Shown here piece after piece: positions 42,435 to 53,318 of a DNA stretch of 61,873 nt. The translations under genes and the position numbers were made by a program. A model generated the notes under the pieces. The model saw only the letters and a program-made list of their open reading frames with translations. It was not told where the DNA came from and made no database searches. The DNA comes from a virus. Each line of letters starts with the position of its first letter. Position 1 is the first letter of the stretch. The stretch is taken from positions 1 to 61,873 of IMG/VR virus record IMGVR_UViG_3300025083_000021. One strand, 5' to 3'.

Positions 42435-44396
42435 TTATAAAAAACTTATATCTGCACCTGCTGCAATTAATTTAGCAAGCATATCTGAATCTACTTCAAT
42501 TTCTCCACCTTCTTTATAAAACTCTTCTTGTTCTACTTCTCTTAACTTTTGCATAAACGCATTTATATCCATTCCTGTTTGTGCTTTAGGTAATTCATGA
42601 ACATATCCCATCTTATCCATTCTAACATGATCTTCATATTTATCAGCTTTATAACCTTTACCTGTTTCAGGATCATACATTATATGAGGTTTAAACTCAC
42701 CACCCTTTTTCATATTAGCTTTAATATTCTCTTGAACTTCTGGAGGTAAAGCTCTAAAACCTGGATTATCTATACCACCACCATATTTGGTTACACCTGA
42801 TGTATTTCCCATATAAAGTCCTGTAACATAATCTGCTTCAGGTGCATCATAGTATGGGCCTCTAAATCCTCTTTTATTAAATGGATCTGCTGCAGTTGCA
42901 TAACTTTGATCAGCTATCAAATTAAAATCTCTTTGTTTTTCTGCTTCTCTATATCTTATATCTCTATTAAGTTTATTAAACTGATTAAAAACATTAAATG
43001 CAAGATCACCCATTTCTCCGTAACCTTCAACAAATCTACTATCCATAATTCTATTAGCAAGACCTTGAAGTTTATTTGTTCTTTCTACTTCAGGAGGTAC
43101 AAAACCCGTTGGTCCAGAAACATTTGGATTTCCAAATCCAGTATTAATAAATGAATTTGTATTAAGATTTTGAAAAAACTGTGAACCCATACCAGAACCA
43201 GTACCCATTTGAGCTTTAGGTATATCACCACCATAAGCCATTTCTAAAAAGTTTTTAGTTGCATTTGGAATATTCACACCTAAATTAAATCCTGAAGTCA
43301 TTGACTCTTCTATTTTCTTTTGTTTTTCAAGTTCTTCTTCATAATCTGGAGCTTTGGCAATCGGTCTACCATATTCATCATATCCAAATGTAGTTCCTGT
43401 TTGAATACCTTCATCTGTAAAAGATTTCAATGCTTCACCTTTTGATGCATCAAATAATCTTTGTGGTGTTATTTGATATTCATTAGGATCATTAGGATCT
43501 AGTTTAATATTATAATCATAATAATTTGGTATTCTTTCTTTTTGATTAGCTCTTTTTGATTTTATATCTCTAAAGAATCCATCTTTTAAACCATCCTCAT
43601 CTTTATCTTTACCACCAAATAAACTTGAATAAGCATCAGCTGCTACATAAGCTGCTTCTGCTAAACTAAAATTGTCATTTGATCCTCTTAATAAAATTGG
43701 ATCAATATATCTTGGAGAAGATATCCAATTCATATTTCTACGTATTCTAGGATCATTTGTACCACCTCTCTGATACATTTCCATACCATCTTCAGCTTTA
43801 CCCATTGCTTCTTTAATAGCTCTATCTCTATTTTCTAAGTATGCCGCCTCACCTTTTTCACCACCGTATTCAGCTTTATTCCAGCCAGCTGCATTCTTTG
43901 CAAAGTTAGCCATTTTTACTATAGATGGTGGGTATTCATCTGTATTAGCCATAACTTTATTGTATGCTTGTTTAACAGTCATACCACGTTGTTTAGCCCA
44001 TTTAGTAAACTTACCTTTATTTTCTGGTTTTATTTCTATACCGGATTTTGCTAAAAGAGTTTCTTCTGCTAAATCTACGTCACCTTCTTCTTCTTGCATG
44101 CTTTGCATTCTTGCAAGTTGTTCTGGGTTTTGTGTAACCTCTTCTCCTGTAGGTTCTTCTTGTTCAATGTAATCTTCTGCTCTTTGTAATAATGGAACTA
44201 TTTCTTCCATTGGCATTTCCATTAAAGTTAATGCTTGTGTAATAGTTGCTGCATCAACTTTATCTTTTCTAAGTTTGATTACAACTTCAATAGGTTGCAT
44301 TCCCTCTTCCATTGAAGAGTTTATCATTGATGCTAATTGTTGAAGTTCTGGTTCTATTTGTTGACCGCCTTCTTGTTTCTTTGATAAATAGTTCAC
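42435..44396 (-). CDS. Tail/virion protein with two P-x-A-Q-x-G motifs
   Basis: 653 aa, starting with GTG (no ATG between an in-frame stop and the GTG). The N-terminal third is acidic and helical (MINSSMEEGMQPIEVVIKL, AEDYIEQEEPTGEE). A module KFTKWAKQRGMTVKQAYNKV looks like a small helical domain. Then come YGGEKGEAAYLENRDRAIKE, and later IPKAQMGT (392-399) and LPKAQTGM (602-609). The C-terminus EGGEIEVDSDMLAKLIAAG repeats an EGGE theme. A candidate late promoter sits about 22 nt upstream at 44418-44433, so this gene may head a separate transcript of the cargo genes. No enzyme motif is seen. Confidence 0.7.
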   Translation of the reverse strand: MNYLSKKQEGGQQIEPELQQLASMINSSMEEGMQPIEVVIKLRKDKVDAATITQALTLMEMPMEEIVPLLQRAEDYIEQEEPTGEEVTQNPEQLARMQSMQEEEGDVDLAEETLLAKSGIEIKPENKGKFTKWAKQRGMTVKQAYNKVMANTDEYPPSIVKMANFAKNAAGWNKAEYGGEKGEAAYLENRDRAIKEAMGKAEDGMEMYQRGGTNDPRIRRNMNWISSPRYIDPILLRGSNDNFSLAEAAYVAADAYSSLFGGKDKDEDGLKDGFFRDIKSKRANQKERIPNYYDYNIKLDPNDPNEYQITPQRLFDASKGEALKSFTDEGIQTGTTFGYDEYGRPIAKAPDYEEELEKQKKIEESMTSGFNLGVNIPNATKNFLEMAYGGDIPKAQMGTGSGMGSQFFQNLNTNSFINTGFGNPNVSGPTGFVPPEVERTNKLQGLANRIMDSRFVEGYGEMGDLAFNVFNQFNKLNRDIRYREAEKQRDFNLIADQSYATAADPFNKRGFRGPYYDAPEADYVTGLYMGNTSGVTKYGGGIDNPGFRALPPEVQENIKANMKKGGEFKPHIMYDPETGKGYKADKYEDHVRMDKMGYVHELPKAQTGMDINAFMQKLREVEQEEFYKEGGEIEVDSDMLAKLIAAGADISFL

Positions 44397-44417
44397 TTTG
44401 ATAATAGTTAGATTACA

Positions 44418-44433
44418 CTATTAATATACAAAT
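44418..44433 (-). promoter_or_regulatory. Candidate late promoter before 653-aa tail gene
   Basis: On the minus strand ATTTGTATATTAATAG stands 22 nt before the GTG start, in the 59-nt gap after the lysozyme gene. It is identical over TTTGTATATTAAT to the copy at 12930-12945. Confidence 0.55.
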
Positions 44434-44455
44434 AAATAAAGTAAATTACTAATTT

Positions 44456-47044
44456 TTAACCGTTTGGATTCTTCAAAAGATAAGTCATTATATAGTTAGG
44501 AGCAGACATGCCAAACTGTTTTGCATTTTTATAATGTATTCTGTTAAGTTTATCGTAAACTTTTTGAGCTTCTATTTGATCAGCTTTATTATCAAAATCT
44601 GAATTTATATAACTTTTATATAATTCTAATTCTTCTACTTCCCCACCCTGTCTTTTAATATTAGGTATCTCCATTAAAGTTTTTTGAAAATCTTTAACCC
44701 TAACAGGAGTTTGTTTATACCAATTGCTATCAGCAGCTTCTTTAGCTGCTTCATTATACTTTCCTTCTTTAAGTAATTTCCAAGTATTTTTATGTTCTTT
44801 ATACCAATTTTTTCCTAACTGAAAATTTACAGATGCTAATGCATTAATTAATCTTTCATCAGTATTACCTATTTCTTCAGCTTGTTCTATTGCTGCATTA
44901 TAAAACTTTTTTGTATCTTGTTCAAACCATCTATTTACTTGTTCTTGAGGAATAGATGTTCCTTTAGGATATTTTCTTTTTTCAGCTTCTGTAAGTAAAT
45001 GACCAATACCTCCTGTTAATTTACCCTCACTATCAATATAAGATCTCTTACCTTTCTTCTCTGTAAATCCTTCTCTTTGTTTTATAAGCTCTGTAGCAGG
45101 TTTAAACATTTCATAACTAAATGTATCATAAAAAGGTTTGCCTGGTGCAAAAAGATTTTCCATAGCAAGCTTTCCTGCAAAAGTTTTATACTCTTTTGGT
45201 TCAGAAATAGGAACATTAAGAGTTTGATTTATTTGTAATGTTCTACCTCTTATACCTGGATTGGCTTTTATAAACTGATCTTTACTTACACCTAAACTGC
45301 TAGCCAATTTATTAGCAATACCATCAAATGTATCTCCTGATTTAACTGTATATTCACCACCCGTTTGAAGTTTAGCTATTAACCCTTTTGTTTGAGATTC
45401 TAAATCTTTTGGTATATTAGCATCTATCCATCCTTGAGGTAAATTTTTTCTTCTTGCTATATCAATAAATTCTTCTGCAGTATCAAATCCATAATTATTA
45501 CCATGTATGTTTACATATCTAGAAAATTCTTTAGGTTCTTCAATATCTGAATATTTATAAGCTTCTTTTGGTACTGGTCCTTGACTTTTAGGATATACTT
45601 TTACTGGGTCATATACTGGAAATACTGAAGCATCATTATCGGCATTACTTCTATAAAATTTCCATTTATCTGGTTTTATATTTCTATGTAATAATACTGG
45701 AGGAGCATCTTCACGATAAATAGTATTTACACCATGTGTGCCAAAAAGATCTCCTACTTGTATTAAATCTTTATTAATAACTTTATTTCTATCATCTAAT
45801 GATCCCATTTTAATAGGACCATCATTATCTGGAAAAGTATTATACAAATTTCTAGCGCGTCTGTTTGCATAATCTGGATTAAAATTTTTAAAAACTTCTT
45901 CTATATTTTCATTGTCAATAAATCCTGACTGGACAAGTCTATCGGAATAATACGGTTTATAGTCAAATTCACCATCCCCAACATTTTGCTCATAAAACTT
46001 TGCCTTTAAAATAGCATTATTATATAAAGCTAAACTGTCCTGAGTTGTAGCTCCACCAAATTGTGCTGTAGGTAAAGCTTGACCTTGTTCATCCATAGCA
46101 ATAATATTCATTAGATTTATAAGATCTTTTTCTGATTTTGTATTACGTAGTAAATCTTGAAAGTGTTTGTTTAATTCTATTCTTGTGTTTTCTTTTGCTT
46201 TCTGTAAGTGTTTTTCTGTAAAGTCTTCAGTTCTTGCATCATATATACCTTCCTCTTGTAATAAATATCTAAGAGGTTGTAACCTATTAATATATTCAGT
46301 GGGTTGTGTATAGTAATATTCTTCTTTAGGTATACCTAAATCATTGTCTTTTAATGTAGACATTAATAAATCTTTTGTGGGTTGTGGTATTCTCTTTCCA
46401 CCTTCATCAGCTGCATGACCCATTTCATGTAAAGGTATTGTATTATAACTCCATGGTCCTTGTCTACCTTTTGAATATTCAGGTCTTAACATAATCATAC
46501 CCGGATACTCATCAGCATCATATACACCTTGTACATCACCTGGTGTAGGAGATATATCACTTGATTCAGGAAGAAATCTTACAGGTGTATTTCTTAAGTT
46601 CATCAAACGTGCTCTTCTTTCATTTGCTACTTTATTAGCATCATACGCACCTGGCATAAAGCCGGTCATTTCTTTACCAAGTCTCTCTAAATACTTATCA
46701 GATCTTATGTAAGAATCAAACCAGTTTCTTTGCTTTTGTCCCTCTTCATTCATTTGACCTCCACGCTGAGCCATTGGTACTTCAAATACCATGTCACCAG
46801 GAAACTTATAATCTTTACCTGGTTTCATTAGTTTTGTATTACCTAAGTTATCTGTTCCTATAACAGGGAAGTCTACACCCTTCATTGTAATATTACCAGA
46901 AGGTATAACATTAAAAGGGTTATTTACATCAGGACTATCAGCTTTATAACCATCTACGGAAAACATTCCAGTTACATAAGTAAACTGTTCGTTTGGCCCA
47001 CCTGGTAACCCTCTACTTTCTTTATGCTCAAATTTTCCTTTCAT
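44456..47044 (-). CDS. Virion-associated zincin, LysM and T4-type lysozyme fusion
   Basis: 862 aa multidomain protein. An N-terminal virion module ends at VPMAQRGG (89-96). Next is a metallopeptidase-like domain with HEMGH at 206-210 (NTIPLHEMGHAADEGG). LPTAQFGG (324-331) follows, then a region with VLLHRNIKPDKWKFYRSNA. A LysM domain begins about 565 (YTVKSGDTFDGIANKL ... LQINQTLNVP) directly after LQTGGE. The C-terminal third is a GH24 lysozyme: REGF with E658, YIDSEG with D671, LTGGIGHLLT with T677 match E11, D20 and T26 of T4 lysozyme. Together these would bind and cut peptidoglycan and possibly peptide links during DNA entry or virion maturation. It overlaps the 2086-aa gene by 1 nt. It is the only recognisable muralytic enzyme in the window and might double as endolysin. 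Confidence 0.88.
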   Translation of the reverse strand: MKGKFEHKESRGLPGGPNEQFTYVTGMFSVDGYKADSPDVNNPFNVIPSGNITMKGVDFPVIGTDNLGNTKLMKPGKDYKFPGDMVFEVPMAQRGGQMNEEGQKQRNWFDSYIRSDKYLERLGKEMTGFMPGAYDANKVANERRARLMNLRNTPVRFLPESSDISPTPGDVQGVYDADEYPGMIMLRPEYSKGRQGPWSYNTIPLHEMGHAADEGGKRIPQPTKDLLMSTLKDNDLGIPKEEYYYTQPTEYINRLQPLRYLLQEEGIYDARTEDFTEKHLQKAKENTRIELNKHFQDLLRNTKSEKDLINLMNIIAMDEQGQALPTAQFGGATTQDSLALYNNAILKAKFYEQNVGDGEFDYKPYYSDRLVQSGFIDNENIEEVFKNFNPDYANRRARNLYNTFPDNDGPIKMGSLDDRNKVINKDLIQVGDLFGTHGVNTIYREDAPPVLLHRNIKPDKWKFYRSNADNDASVFPVYDPVKVYPKSQGPVPKEAYKYSDIEEPKEFSRYVNIHGNNYGFDTAEEFIDIARRKNLPQGWIDANIPKDLESQTKGLIAKLQTGGEYTVKSGDTFDGIANKLASSLGVSKDQFIKANPGIRGRTLQINQTLNVPISEPKEYKTFAGKLAMENLFAPGKPFYDTFSYEMFKPATELIKQREGFTEKKGKRSYIDSEGKLTGGIGHLLTEAEKRKYPKGTSIPQEQVNRWFEQDTKKFYNAAIEQAEEIGNTDERLINALASVNFQLGKNWYKEHKNTWKLLKEGKYNEAAKEAADSNWYKQTPVRVKDFQKTLMEIPNIKRQGGEVEELELYKSYINSDFDNKADQIEAQKVYDKLNRIHYKNAKQFGMSAPNYIMTYLLKNPNG

Positions 47045-50000
47045 TATCTTCTAGATAGTAATAGTTTAGTATTATGTAATCTGAGTAACATCTTTCTATC
47101 TAAAGAATTTGTTCTTCTTAATAATACATGGTTATAGTAATGTCTAAACTTCTTATGTTGCAACTGTGCTTTATTATAATTAAGATTTGTAGGATTTAAG
47201 TTTCTTATATATCCATTGCACTCTGTATCAAATATAGCTTGTTGTGCATTTGTAAATTCACCTCTATCATTTGTAATATCATAGAATTGATTGAATCTAT
47301 ATTTCTGTTCTACTTTAGAACATAGTATCTCAAAACTATTAGTGTTAATAATAGGATAGCTTAGTTCTAAAATAGGATTATTAAATGGTGTAGGAATTAA
47401 CTTTAACAAACCAGATACTTGCTCATTATTATAAATGATTGACTCGTCAAAGTTAAAGTTTAGATCTTCCCATCTATCATCACCACATGCATAATGTAAG
47501 TCTCCTTTATATACATATGTTTCTAATTGATATTCAATACTTCTAACCGTATTTACATTTTGACCTGAGTTCTCAATTAAATCAATTTCCCATGGATATG
47601 CAACATCATAGTAATTAGCAAAGCTATCACATCTTGCATTATGTCTCCATAAAGTACCAATCTCAAAACTTGGTTTTGTTGTAAATGCTTCAGAATAATA
47701 ACAAAGTTGCGGATCTAAGTTTACGTAATCAGGATCACCTACTTCATAAATATCATCACATGTTCCAGTTATATAAGTTGGAAGACTTGGATCAAGTGAT
47801 GGTGGGCATTCACATATGACCTTTCTACATATAGGATAGTAATCTAATGATAATGGTCTTTGAGGAACAGGAGAAGTAAAATAACCTGTTGTTATATCTG
47901 GATAAACTAAAGTATAACCTGGATTAAAACATTGAGCAGTCCATAGTGTACTACATAACATATCTGCTAAATAACCAACTGTACTCAATATAGTATATGC
48001 ATCAGGAATTTCAGGACTAGTATTTTTTAATGGAACTAAAAATTGTTTATCGTCAGTTGCATATGGTCCAGTTGTACAAGTTAATGCATTTATCATATCC
48101 TGGAAATTTGCAGGTACAGCTGATGAATTTTCATAAACACCTACACCATAAACTTCTTGATTAGGAATTGTATTTTGCATTTGACATGCAAGTGGTGTTG
48201 AAAGAACAGTTGCCAGTCTACTTAAATGTATTATCTTTTGTTCAAAACCTGTAGTAGCAGATCTATCTCCTAACTGACTACCAAGATTAGGTGGATTAAT
48301 AGCTTTTATATCAATTAAATCTTGAGCTCCCTGAAGTGTTGCTGGCATATTTTGGGTAGTTACCGCACCTGCTCCTTGTGCATCTAAAATAGAATGCCAA
48401 ACAGGATTACCATAAAAAGGATCACCAGGAGTTTCATTTTGTAACCAACCCATTAATATAAGTATTTTACTTACACTATCAAGTTCTCTAGACATTGAAT
48501 ACTTATTAACACCTGTTATTAATTCAAAATCAAAAAATGTTGTAGCAGCATGATCAGATGTTGTTTCTGATGTTAATAAAATTCCAACCTGAAGATGATT
48601 ATTAGACATCAACCATCTAGTTTCAGAATCTTGCAACCATTGTGATAAAATACTTAATTGAGCATATGCACTTGATGCAGTATCATTTGGATTACCTGCT
48701 GCAGTTGATGCATCTAAAGTAAATACAACATCAATCGGACAACCTGTACGTTGTAAATCAACGTCTTCTTCAAGTACTGTTACAATAGACGGAGTACTTT
48801 CACCTTCTATCTTTTCACATAACTCTGTAGATGGATTATAATTATATCCTGGAGGACATTGTGCTATATCTGTAGGTTTAGTTTTTGTTGTAAAGAAATG
48901 ATTTATACTTGGTAAAGAAAGTTCTGGACACCAATCATGGAATGATATCCAAGCTTTTGCTTTGGGATCATAACTAACTGTCCAACAACAATCATCAAAA
49001 TATGCAGGATCACCTATTTCAACAGGAAAACTATATCTACCACTATCTGAATCAATTGATATTATAAACCCTGTTTCTTCTGTATAAGATACTCTGTTTA
49101 AATACTCTTCCTTTATTTTAAAGTCTTTCTTCATAAAGTATACTATATCATCATTGATATCATATACTGATTGGCATCCTATACCTACAACAGGATTATC
49201 TGCTAGTTTAGAAAACTCTAACTCTGGAAATTGTTTTATTAAATTAGATGGTAAATATTTATTAAACCACCATTTCATACCTTGATTAGAAATTGGATCT
49301 AACCCCTTACCTGAATACTGAAATATTTTACCTTGTGCTTGAGATATATAAAATAATCCTGAAGGAGTACTAATAACACTTCTCATGCTTTCGTTAGATC
49401 CATACTCATTTGCTATTTCAGAGTTTGCAACATTTTGCATTGCTCCTTTAAATAAACCTCCATCTCCAATAGTAACTTTATTACCTAGCCCAGTTTGCAA
49501 TTGATCAACACCAGGAAGTATTCTTGGTGATTGATATGGAAAAAACATAATAGCACCAGTTCTATTCATTGGTTTTATTACACTTATCTTATCTTTAAAA
49601 TCTACATAATTTAAAGGTAAGAATACTCTCCAGTAATCTTTTCTAGCCTCTTGCATAGATCTTAAAGAATATATCAATCTCTTAGGACGATATACATAAC
49701 ATTCTTCAGCTGTATAAGGATCATAGTATAAAGGTTGTATTTCACCAAAGCCTGATAATTGTGTTGGAAATTTTGTTGCACTTAATGATTCATCATACTT
49801 ATAAAAATTATCTATCTTTTGTATCTCTGCATGGAATAAAGCAGTAAGATCATTATAAGTATATGTATCATATATTCTTGCAGCTGGTCTATCTTCCCAA
49901 TCTCTATAAGCTAAATTATATTCTGATTCAACAAAGAAATCTAATACACCATTTACGTGAGTATACATATATGCATAAACCATTGCAAATGCAGGATTAG

Positions 50001-53000
50001 GATCGCCACCTCTATTAAAAATATCAAGCGGATTATTTACACATGTATTTGATCCTCTATCTAAATAAAATTTATCATTTGGTAAATTAAGAATTGATCC
50101 TCCAAAAAATAAATTACCAACATCTATTAATTTACTAATATCATATTTTGTAGAATCTAACCAAAATCTTGGATAAGGGATATTAACATGCTTTGAATAA
50201 TCATATGAAAACTCATCAGGTTGACCTAATAAATACTGAGCAAAAATTGGCATTATTACTTTTTCAGTATATCTACCTATATAAATATCACCACTAAACA
50301 TAAACTCACTAGTAAGTTTAAGTTCTTCTGGTTTTGTAAAATCAATATATTGTATACAATCTCTCATTGGTATTTGTTTAATACCACTAAGCTGTCCATA
50401 CTGATTATCTATATTAAACTTTAATGCACCATAATGTGCAGAAATAGGTCTCTTTTGTTGAGTGTTTATAAATTCTCTATAAGTAGGATCATAACCAACA
50501 ACTTGACCATTTTTGTCAACAGAACCACTAATTTGAAATCTTGATGTGTCTTCTATACTAGGATCATCTATTTCTCTATCTAAAGAAACAGCTACAGTAG
50601 TTGGTCTAAATAAGTTATTTATTTTATACTTACCTTCATCAAATAATTGAAATGATTGACCTATATAGTTTGAATCATTATTTTTAGATCTAAATGTATT
50701 TGAATAATCTATAGGTTTAAATTCAGTAAAAAACCCGTGTGAATTATATTTTAATGCAAAATCTCTTAATGATAATTGATTATATATAAATTCTATTAAT
50801 TCATCTGCACCTATTGATATATATGTAGATGACATTGCTAAACCAACAACACCTTTAAGCACAGGATCTAAATTTGAAAAATCACTATCTTTTGTTGTAC
50901 TTACTCTATAAAGAGTTGGTTGTACACCCGCACCAGCAACAGAAACACTTGCAGCAAGTTGAGTACCAAACCAAGTAGTATTGGCTGCACTAGTTCCAGC
51001 ACCTCCTGAAAATAAATCAGCTAGATTTGTAATTGCACTTCCAGTTCCATCAGTTTGTAGTATATATACTGCTGTACCTGGTTCTGCAGCTGCGTTAACA
51101 ACACCAGCAGCACCAGCAACAAAATCACCACCGCCAGCTTTTGATGCACTTTGCTGTTCTATTTTACGTGTACCATTTATTTTCTTTAATGCATATCCAA
51201 AACCAGCAATAAGACCAACAACTACTGCTACATTTCTAAGTAACTTAAATTGCGGATGGTTTTCTGATGCTTTAAAACTACCAGATGAATTACCATGCAT
51301 CTCACCATATATCTTTGTTTCATAAGCATTTAAAAATGGTTTAAAGAACATGAGGTCAGGAGAAGCAAAAGTAAATACATCATTAGTGTACCCTGATAAA
51401 GGAGGATACTCTTGTATACTTTCAGCATAATTATGACAATCTTCAGTTACAACATCATCATCATTACCTCTATCAAAAAAGTATGGATCAGGTCTTAAAT
51501 CATTATAAGGATAGTTAGGATATAATCCTTGTACATTTCCACCAATTAAATTATCTGCATTAGGTATTCTATACTTACGCATATTTCTAAACAACCCTTT
51601 TGCAAGAATTGACTTAGCACCTAGTCTAGAACCTCTAAGTATTTCATAACCTACTACATTTGGTATATATGTACCATCATTATACTTTGGTCTACCTATA
51701 TTAGTAAACTCTACCCCAAGTATATTTATAAAGTCACCATTATCTGAAGTTATATATAAAGGAGAGTTTGGACCAGTACCTTTTTCTTCACTTGGAAACT
51801 TATGATGTCTAATTGGTTTACCACATAAATCAAAATCTGGATTTGTAGTTTCACCAATATTTATACCTGTAGCTGGGTCAACATATGTTGAATCCCAAAC
51901 TTCTGGTTTATCAGCAGAATATCTTTCGGTAGATTCCCAATATGCCATTTCACCTCTAGCTGTAATGGTTGATCCATCTAATTGAGGAATATTTAATGAT
52001 TGAGTTATTGTTCCTGTATTATATATTTTATAAACCTCTTCTCCGCTTGTATTAATAAGATTATCTCCTACTACATCTGGTCCTAATATAACATCTGTTT
52101 CTTTCTTTACATCTCCATTAGGTAATGTAAAATCTTTTGCAGGTCTACCAGGTATATGATATGAGCTTGATCTTTCTCCTGTATTATAAATCCAACGGAT
52201 AAAGAATGCATACTGCTCATCACGCATAAAACCTAACTTATTACCAGCTAAATTATAATACTTAGCAGGTAACCTGTTTGTTACCCAATTTACTTTTATC
52301 TGATTTGCTATAGGTTGATAATTAAAATCAAATTGTTCTGTTGGCCCTTGTCTTATTAAATAATCATTAACAACATACATTGCTTCTGATTTCTCATATG
52401 CTGGACTTCTTTGAGGTAATAATGTTTGATCTATTGATTCAAGTTGATCACTAATAAAATCAATATTTATTTCTTTTGTTTGAGTGCTGTAAAGACCTAT
52501 CTTTTTTGTAAACGCTTGTCCTTGATTTCTTTGATATATAACTAATTCAAAAAATTCATAATCAGTATCTAAGTTACTTATCTTAATATTCAATGAAGAA
52601 CTAGAACCTTCGTGGCTCCAAACTGATTGTAAATTAGATATACCAATATAATCTGTTACTCTTGCTTCATTTTCAACATAAGCAATAAAAGCTTGATAGG
52701 TTCCGTTTCTTATTAAACCTCCATCTTCAGCTTTAGATAATGAAACACAAGGTGTGTTTAGTAATGGAGCCAATCTAATTTCCTCACAATCTAATCTATC
52801 TGTATCAGTACATGTTACACAATCATCTATTGTTTCACAATCTTGAATCCAAGGTACATTATCAATGTTTAATGTACGTGATGGATTATTAGAATCATCC
52901 CAATATACTTGCCATGTACAATCAAAGTTTTCTTTAGCTGCACCTGATATAAGAAACTTTTTATTAAAATTAAGACATGGATCATTTACAAGCGTTGTAT

Positions 53001-53304
53001 ACTTACATTCACTATCATCAAATATACCTATCTCAGAATTAATATTATCTGTAGAATATATAACCCATTTATCACTATATAACTTTATAGCTCCAATTAT
53101 TGTATATGGTATTTCTCCACATGAAAAGTTTGAAGGTTCATTTCCTATAACACCTAGATCTCCATCAGTAGAATTATTAGCTGCATTACGTGCATGCCAC
53201 CAACTCTGATTAGGCTCCATAGATTGAGTAATATCCTTATTCATACCTTTTATAAAGGTATTAGTATTCACACTAGATGATGATGCTGATGTTTTCTTAG
53301 CCAT
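47044..53304 (-). CDS. Muzzle-type tail protein of crAss-like phages, with vWA-like domain
   Basis: 2086 aa. The N-terminus (TNTFIKGMNKDITQSMEPN, then the WWHARNAANNSTDGDLGV segment) and MRDEQYAFFIRWIYNTGERS followed by YHIPGRP are hallmarks of the large crAss-like tail (muzzle) protein. A hydrophobic insert near residues 690-760 (VVVGLIAGFGYALKKINGT, then Ala/Gly-rich) may be a fusion or membrane segment. From about 1522 a vWA-like domain begins (CPIDVVFTLDAST, D1525), with later VYGVGVYEN; its MIDAS DxSxS is incomplete. The C-terminal part is Cys- and Tyr-rich. By synteny it forms the distal end of the tail around the connector rings. It starts 14 nt after the connector gene stop and overlaps the lysozyme gene by 1 nt. 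Confidence 0.82.
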   Translation of the reverse strand: MAKKTSASSSSVNTNTFIKGMNKDITQSMEPNQSWWHARNAANNSTDGDLGVIGNEPSNFSCGEIPYTIIGAIKLYSDKWVIYSTDNINSEIGIFDDSECKYTTLVNDPCLNFNKKFLISGAAKENFDCTWQVYWDDSNNPSRTLNIDNVPWIQDCETIDDCVTCTDTDRLDCEEIRLAPLLNTPCVSLSKAEDGGLIRNGTYQAFIAYVENEARVTDYIGISNLQSVWSHEGSSSSLNIKISNLDTDYEFFELVIYQRNQGQAFTKKIGLYSTQTKEINIDFISDQLESIDQTLLPQRSPAYEKSEAMYVVNDYLIRQGPTEQFDFNYQPIANQIKVNWVTNRLPAKYYNLAGNKLGFMRDEQYAFFIRWIYNTGERSSSYHIPGRPAKDFTLPNGDVKKETDVILGPDVVGDNLINTSGEEVYKIYNTGTITQSLNIPQLDGSTITARGEMAYWESTERYSADKPEVWDSTYVDPATGINIGETTNPDFDLCGKPIRHHKFPSEEKGTGPNSPLYITSDNGDFINILGVEFTNIGRPKYNDGTYIPNVVGYEILRGSRLGAKSILAKGLFRNMRKYRIPNADNLIGGNVQGLYPNYPYNDLRPDPYFFDRGNDDDVVTEDCHNYAESIQEYPPLSGYTNDVFTFASPDLMFFKPFLNAYETKIYGEMHGNSSGSFKASENHPQFKLLRNVAVVVGLIAGFGYALKKINGTRKIEQQSASKAGGGDFVAGAAGVVNAAAEPGTAVYILQTDGTGSAITNLADLFSGGAGTSAANTTWFGTQLAASVSVAGAGVQPTLYRVSTTKDSDFSNLDPVLKGVVGLAMSSTYISIGADELIEFIYNQLSLRDFALKYNSHGFFTEFKPIDYSNTFRSKNNDSNYIGQSFQLFDEGKYKINNLFRPTTVAVSLDREIDDPSIEDTSRFQISGSVDKNGQVVGYDPTYREFINTQQKRPISAHYGALKFNIDNQYGQLSGIKQIPMRDCIQYIDFTKPEELKLTSEFMFSGDIYIGRYTEKVIMPIFAQYLLGQPDEFSYDYSKHVNIPYPRFWLDSTKYDISKLIDVGNLFFGGSILNLPNDKFYLDRGSNTCVNNPLDIFNRGGDPNPAFAMVYAYMYTHVNGVLDFFVESEYNLAYRDWEDRPAARIYDTYTYNDLTALFHAEIQKIDNFYKYDESLSATKFPTQLSGFGEIQPLYYDPYTAEECYVYRPKRLIYSLRSMQEARKDYWRVFLPLNYVDFKDKISVIKPMNRTGAIMFFPYQSPRILPGVDQLQTGLGNKVTIGDGGLFKGAMQNVANSEIANEYGSNESMRSVISTPSGLFYISQAQGKIFQYSGKGLDPISNQGMKWWFNKYLPSNLIKQFPELEFSKLADNPVVGIGCQSVYDINDDIVYFMKKDFKIKEEYLNRVSYTEETGFIISIDSDSGRYSFPVEIGDPAYFDDCCWTVSYDPKAKAWISFHDWCPELSLPSINHFFTTKTKPTDIAQCPPGYNYNPSTELCEKIEGESTPSIVTVLEEDVDLQRTGCPIDVVFTLDASTAAGNPNDTASSAYAQLSILSQWLQDSETRWLMSNNHLQVGILLTSETTSDHAATTFFDFELITGVNKYSMSRELDSVSKILILMGWLQNETPGDPFYGNPVWHSILDAQGAGAVTTQNMPATLQGAQDLIDIKAINPPNLGSQLGDRSATTGFEQKIIHLSRLATVLSTPLACQMQNTIPNQEVYGVGVYENSSAVPANFQDMINALTCTTGPYATDDKQFLVPLKNTSPEIPDAYTILSTVGYLADMLCSTLWTAQCFNPGYTLVYPDITTGYFTSPVPQRPLSLDYYPICRKVICECPPSLDPSLPTYITGTCDDIYEVGDPDYVNLDPQLCYYSEAFTTKPSFEIGTLWRHNARCDSFANYYDVAYPWEIDLIENSGQNVNTVRSIEYQLETYVYKGDLHYACGDDRWEDLNFNFDESIIYNNEQVSGLLKLIPTPFNNPILELSYPIINTNSFEILCSKVEQKYRFNQFYDITNDRGEFTNAQQAIFDTECNGYIRNLNPTNLNYNKAQLQHKKFRHYYNHVLLRRTNSLDRKMLLRLHNTKLLLSRR

Positions 53305-53318
53305 GCTAATTTAATTCT

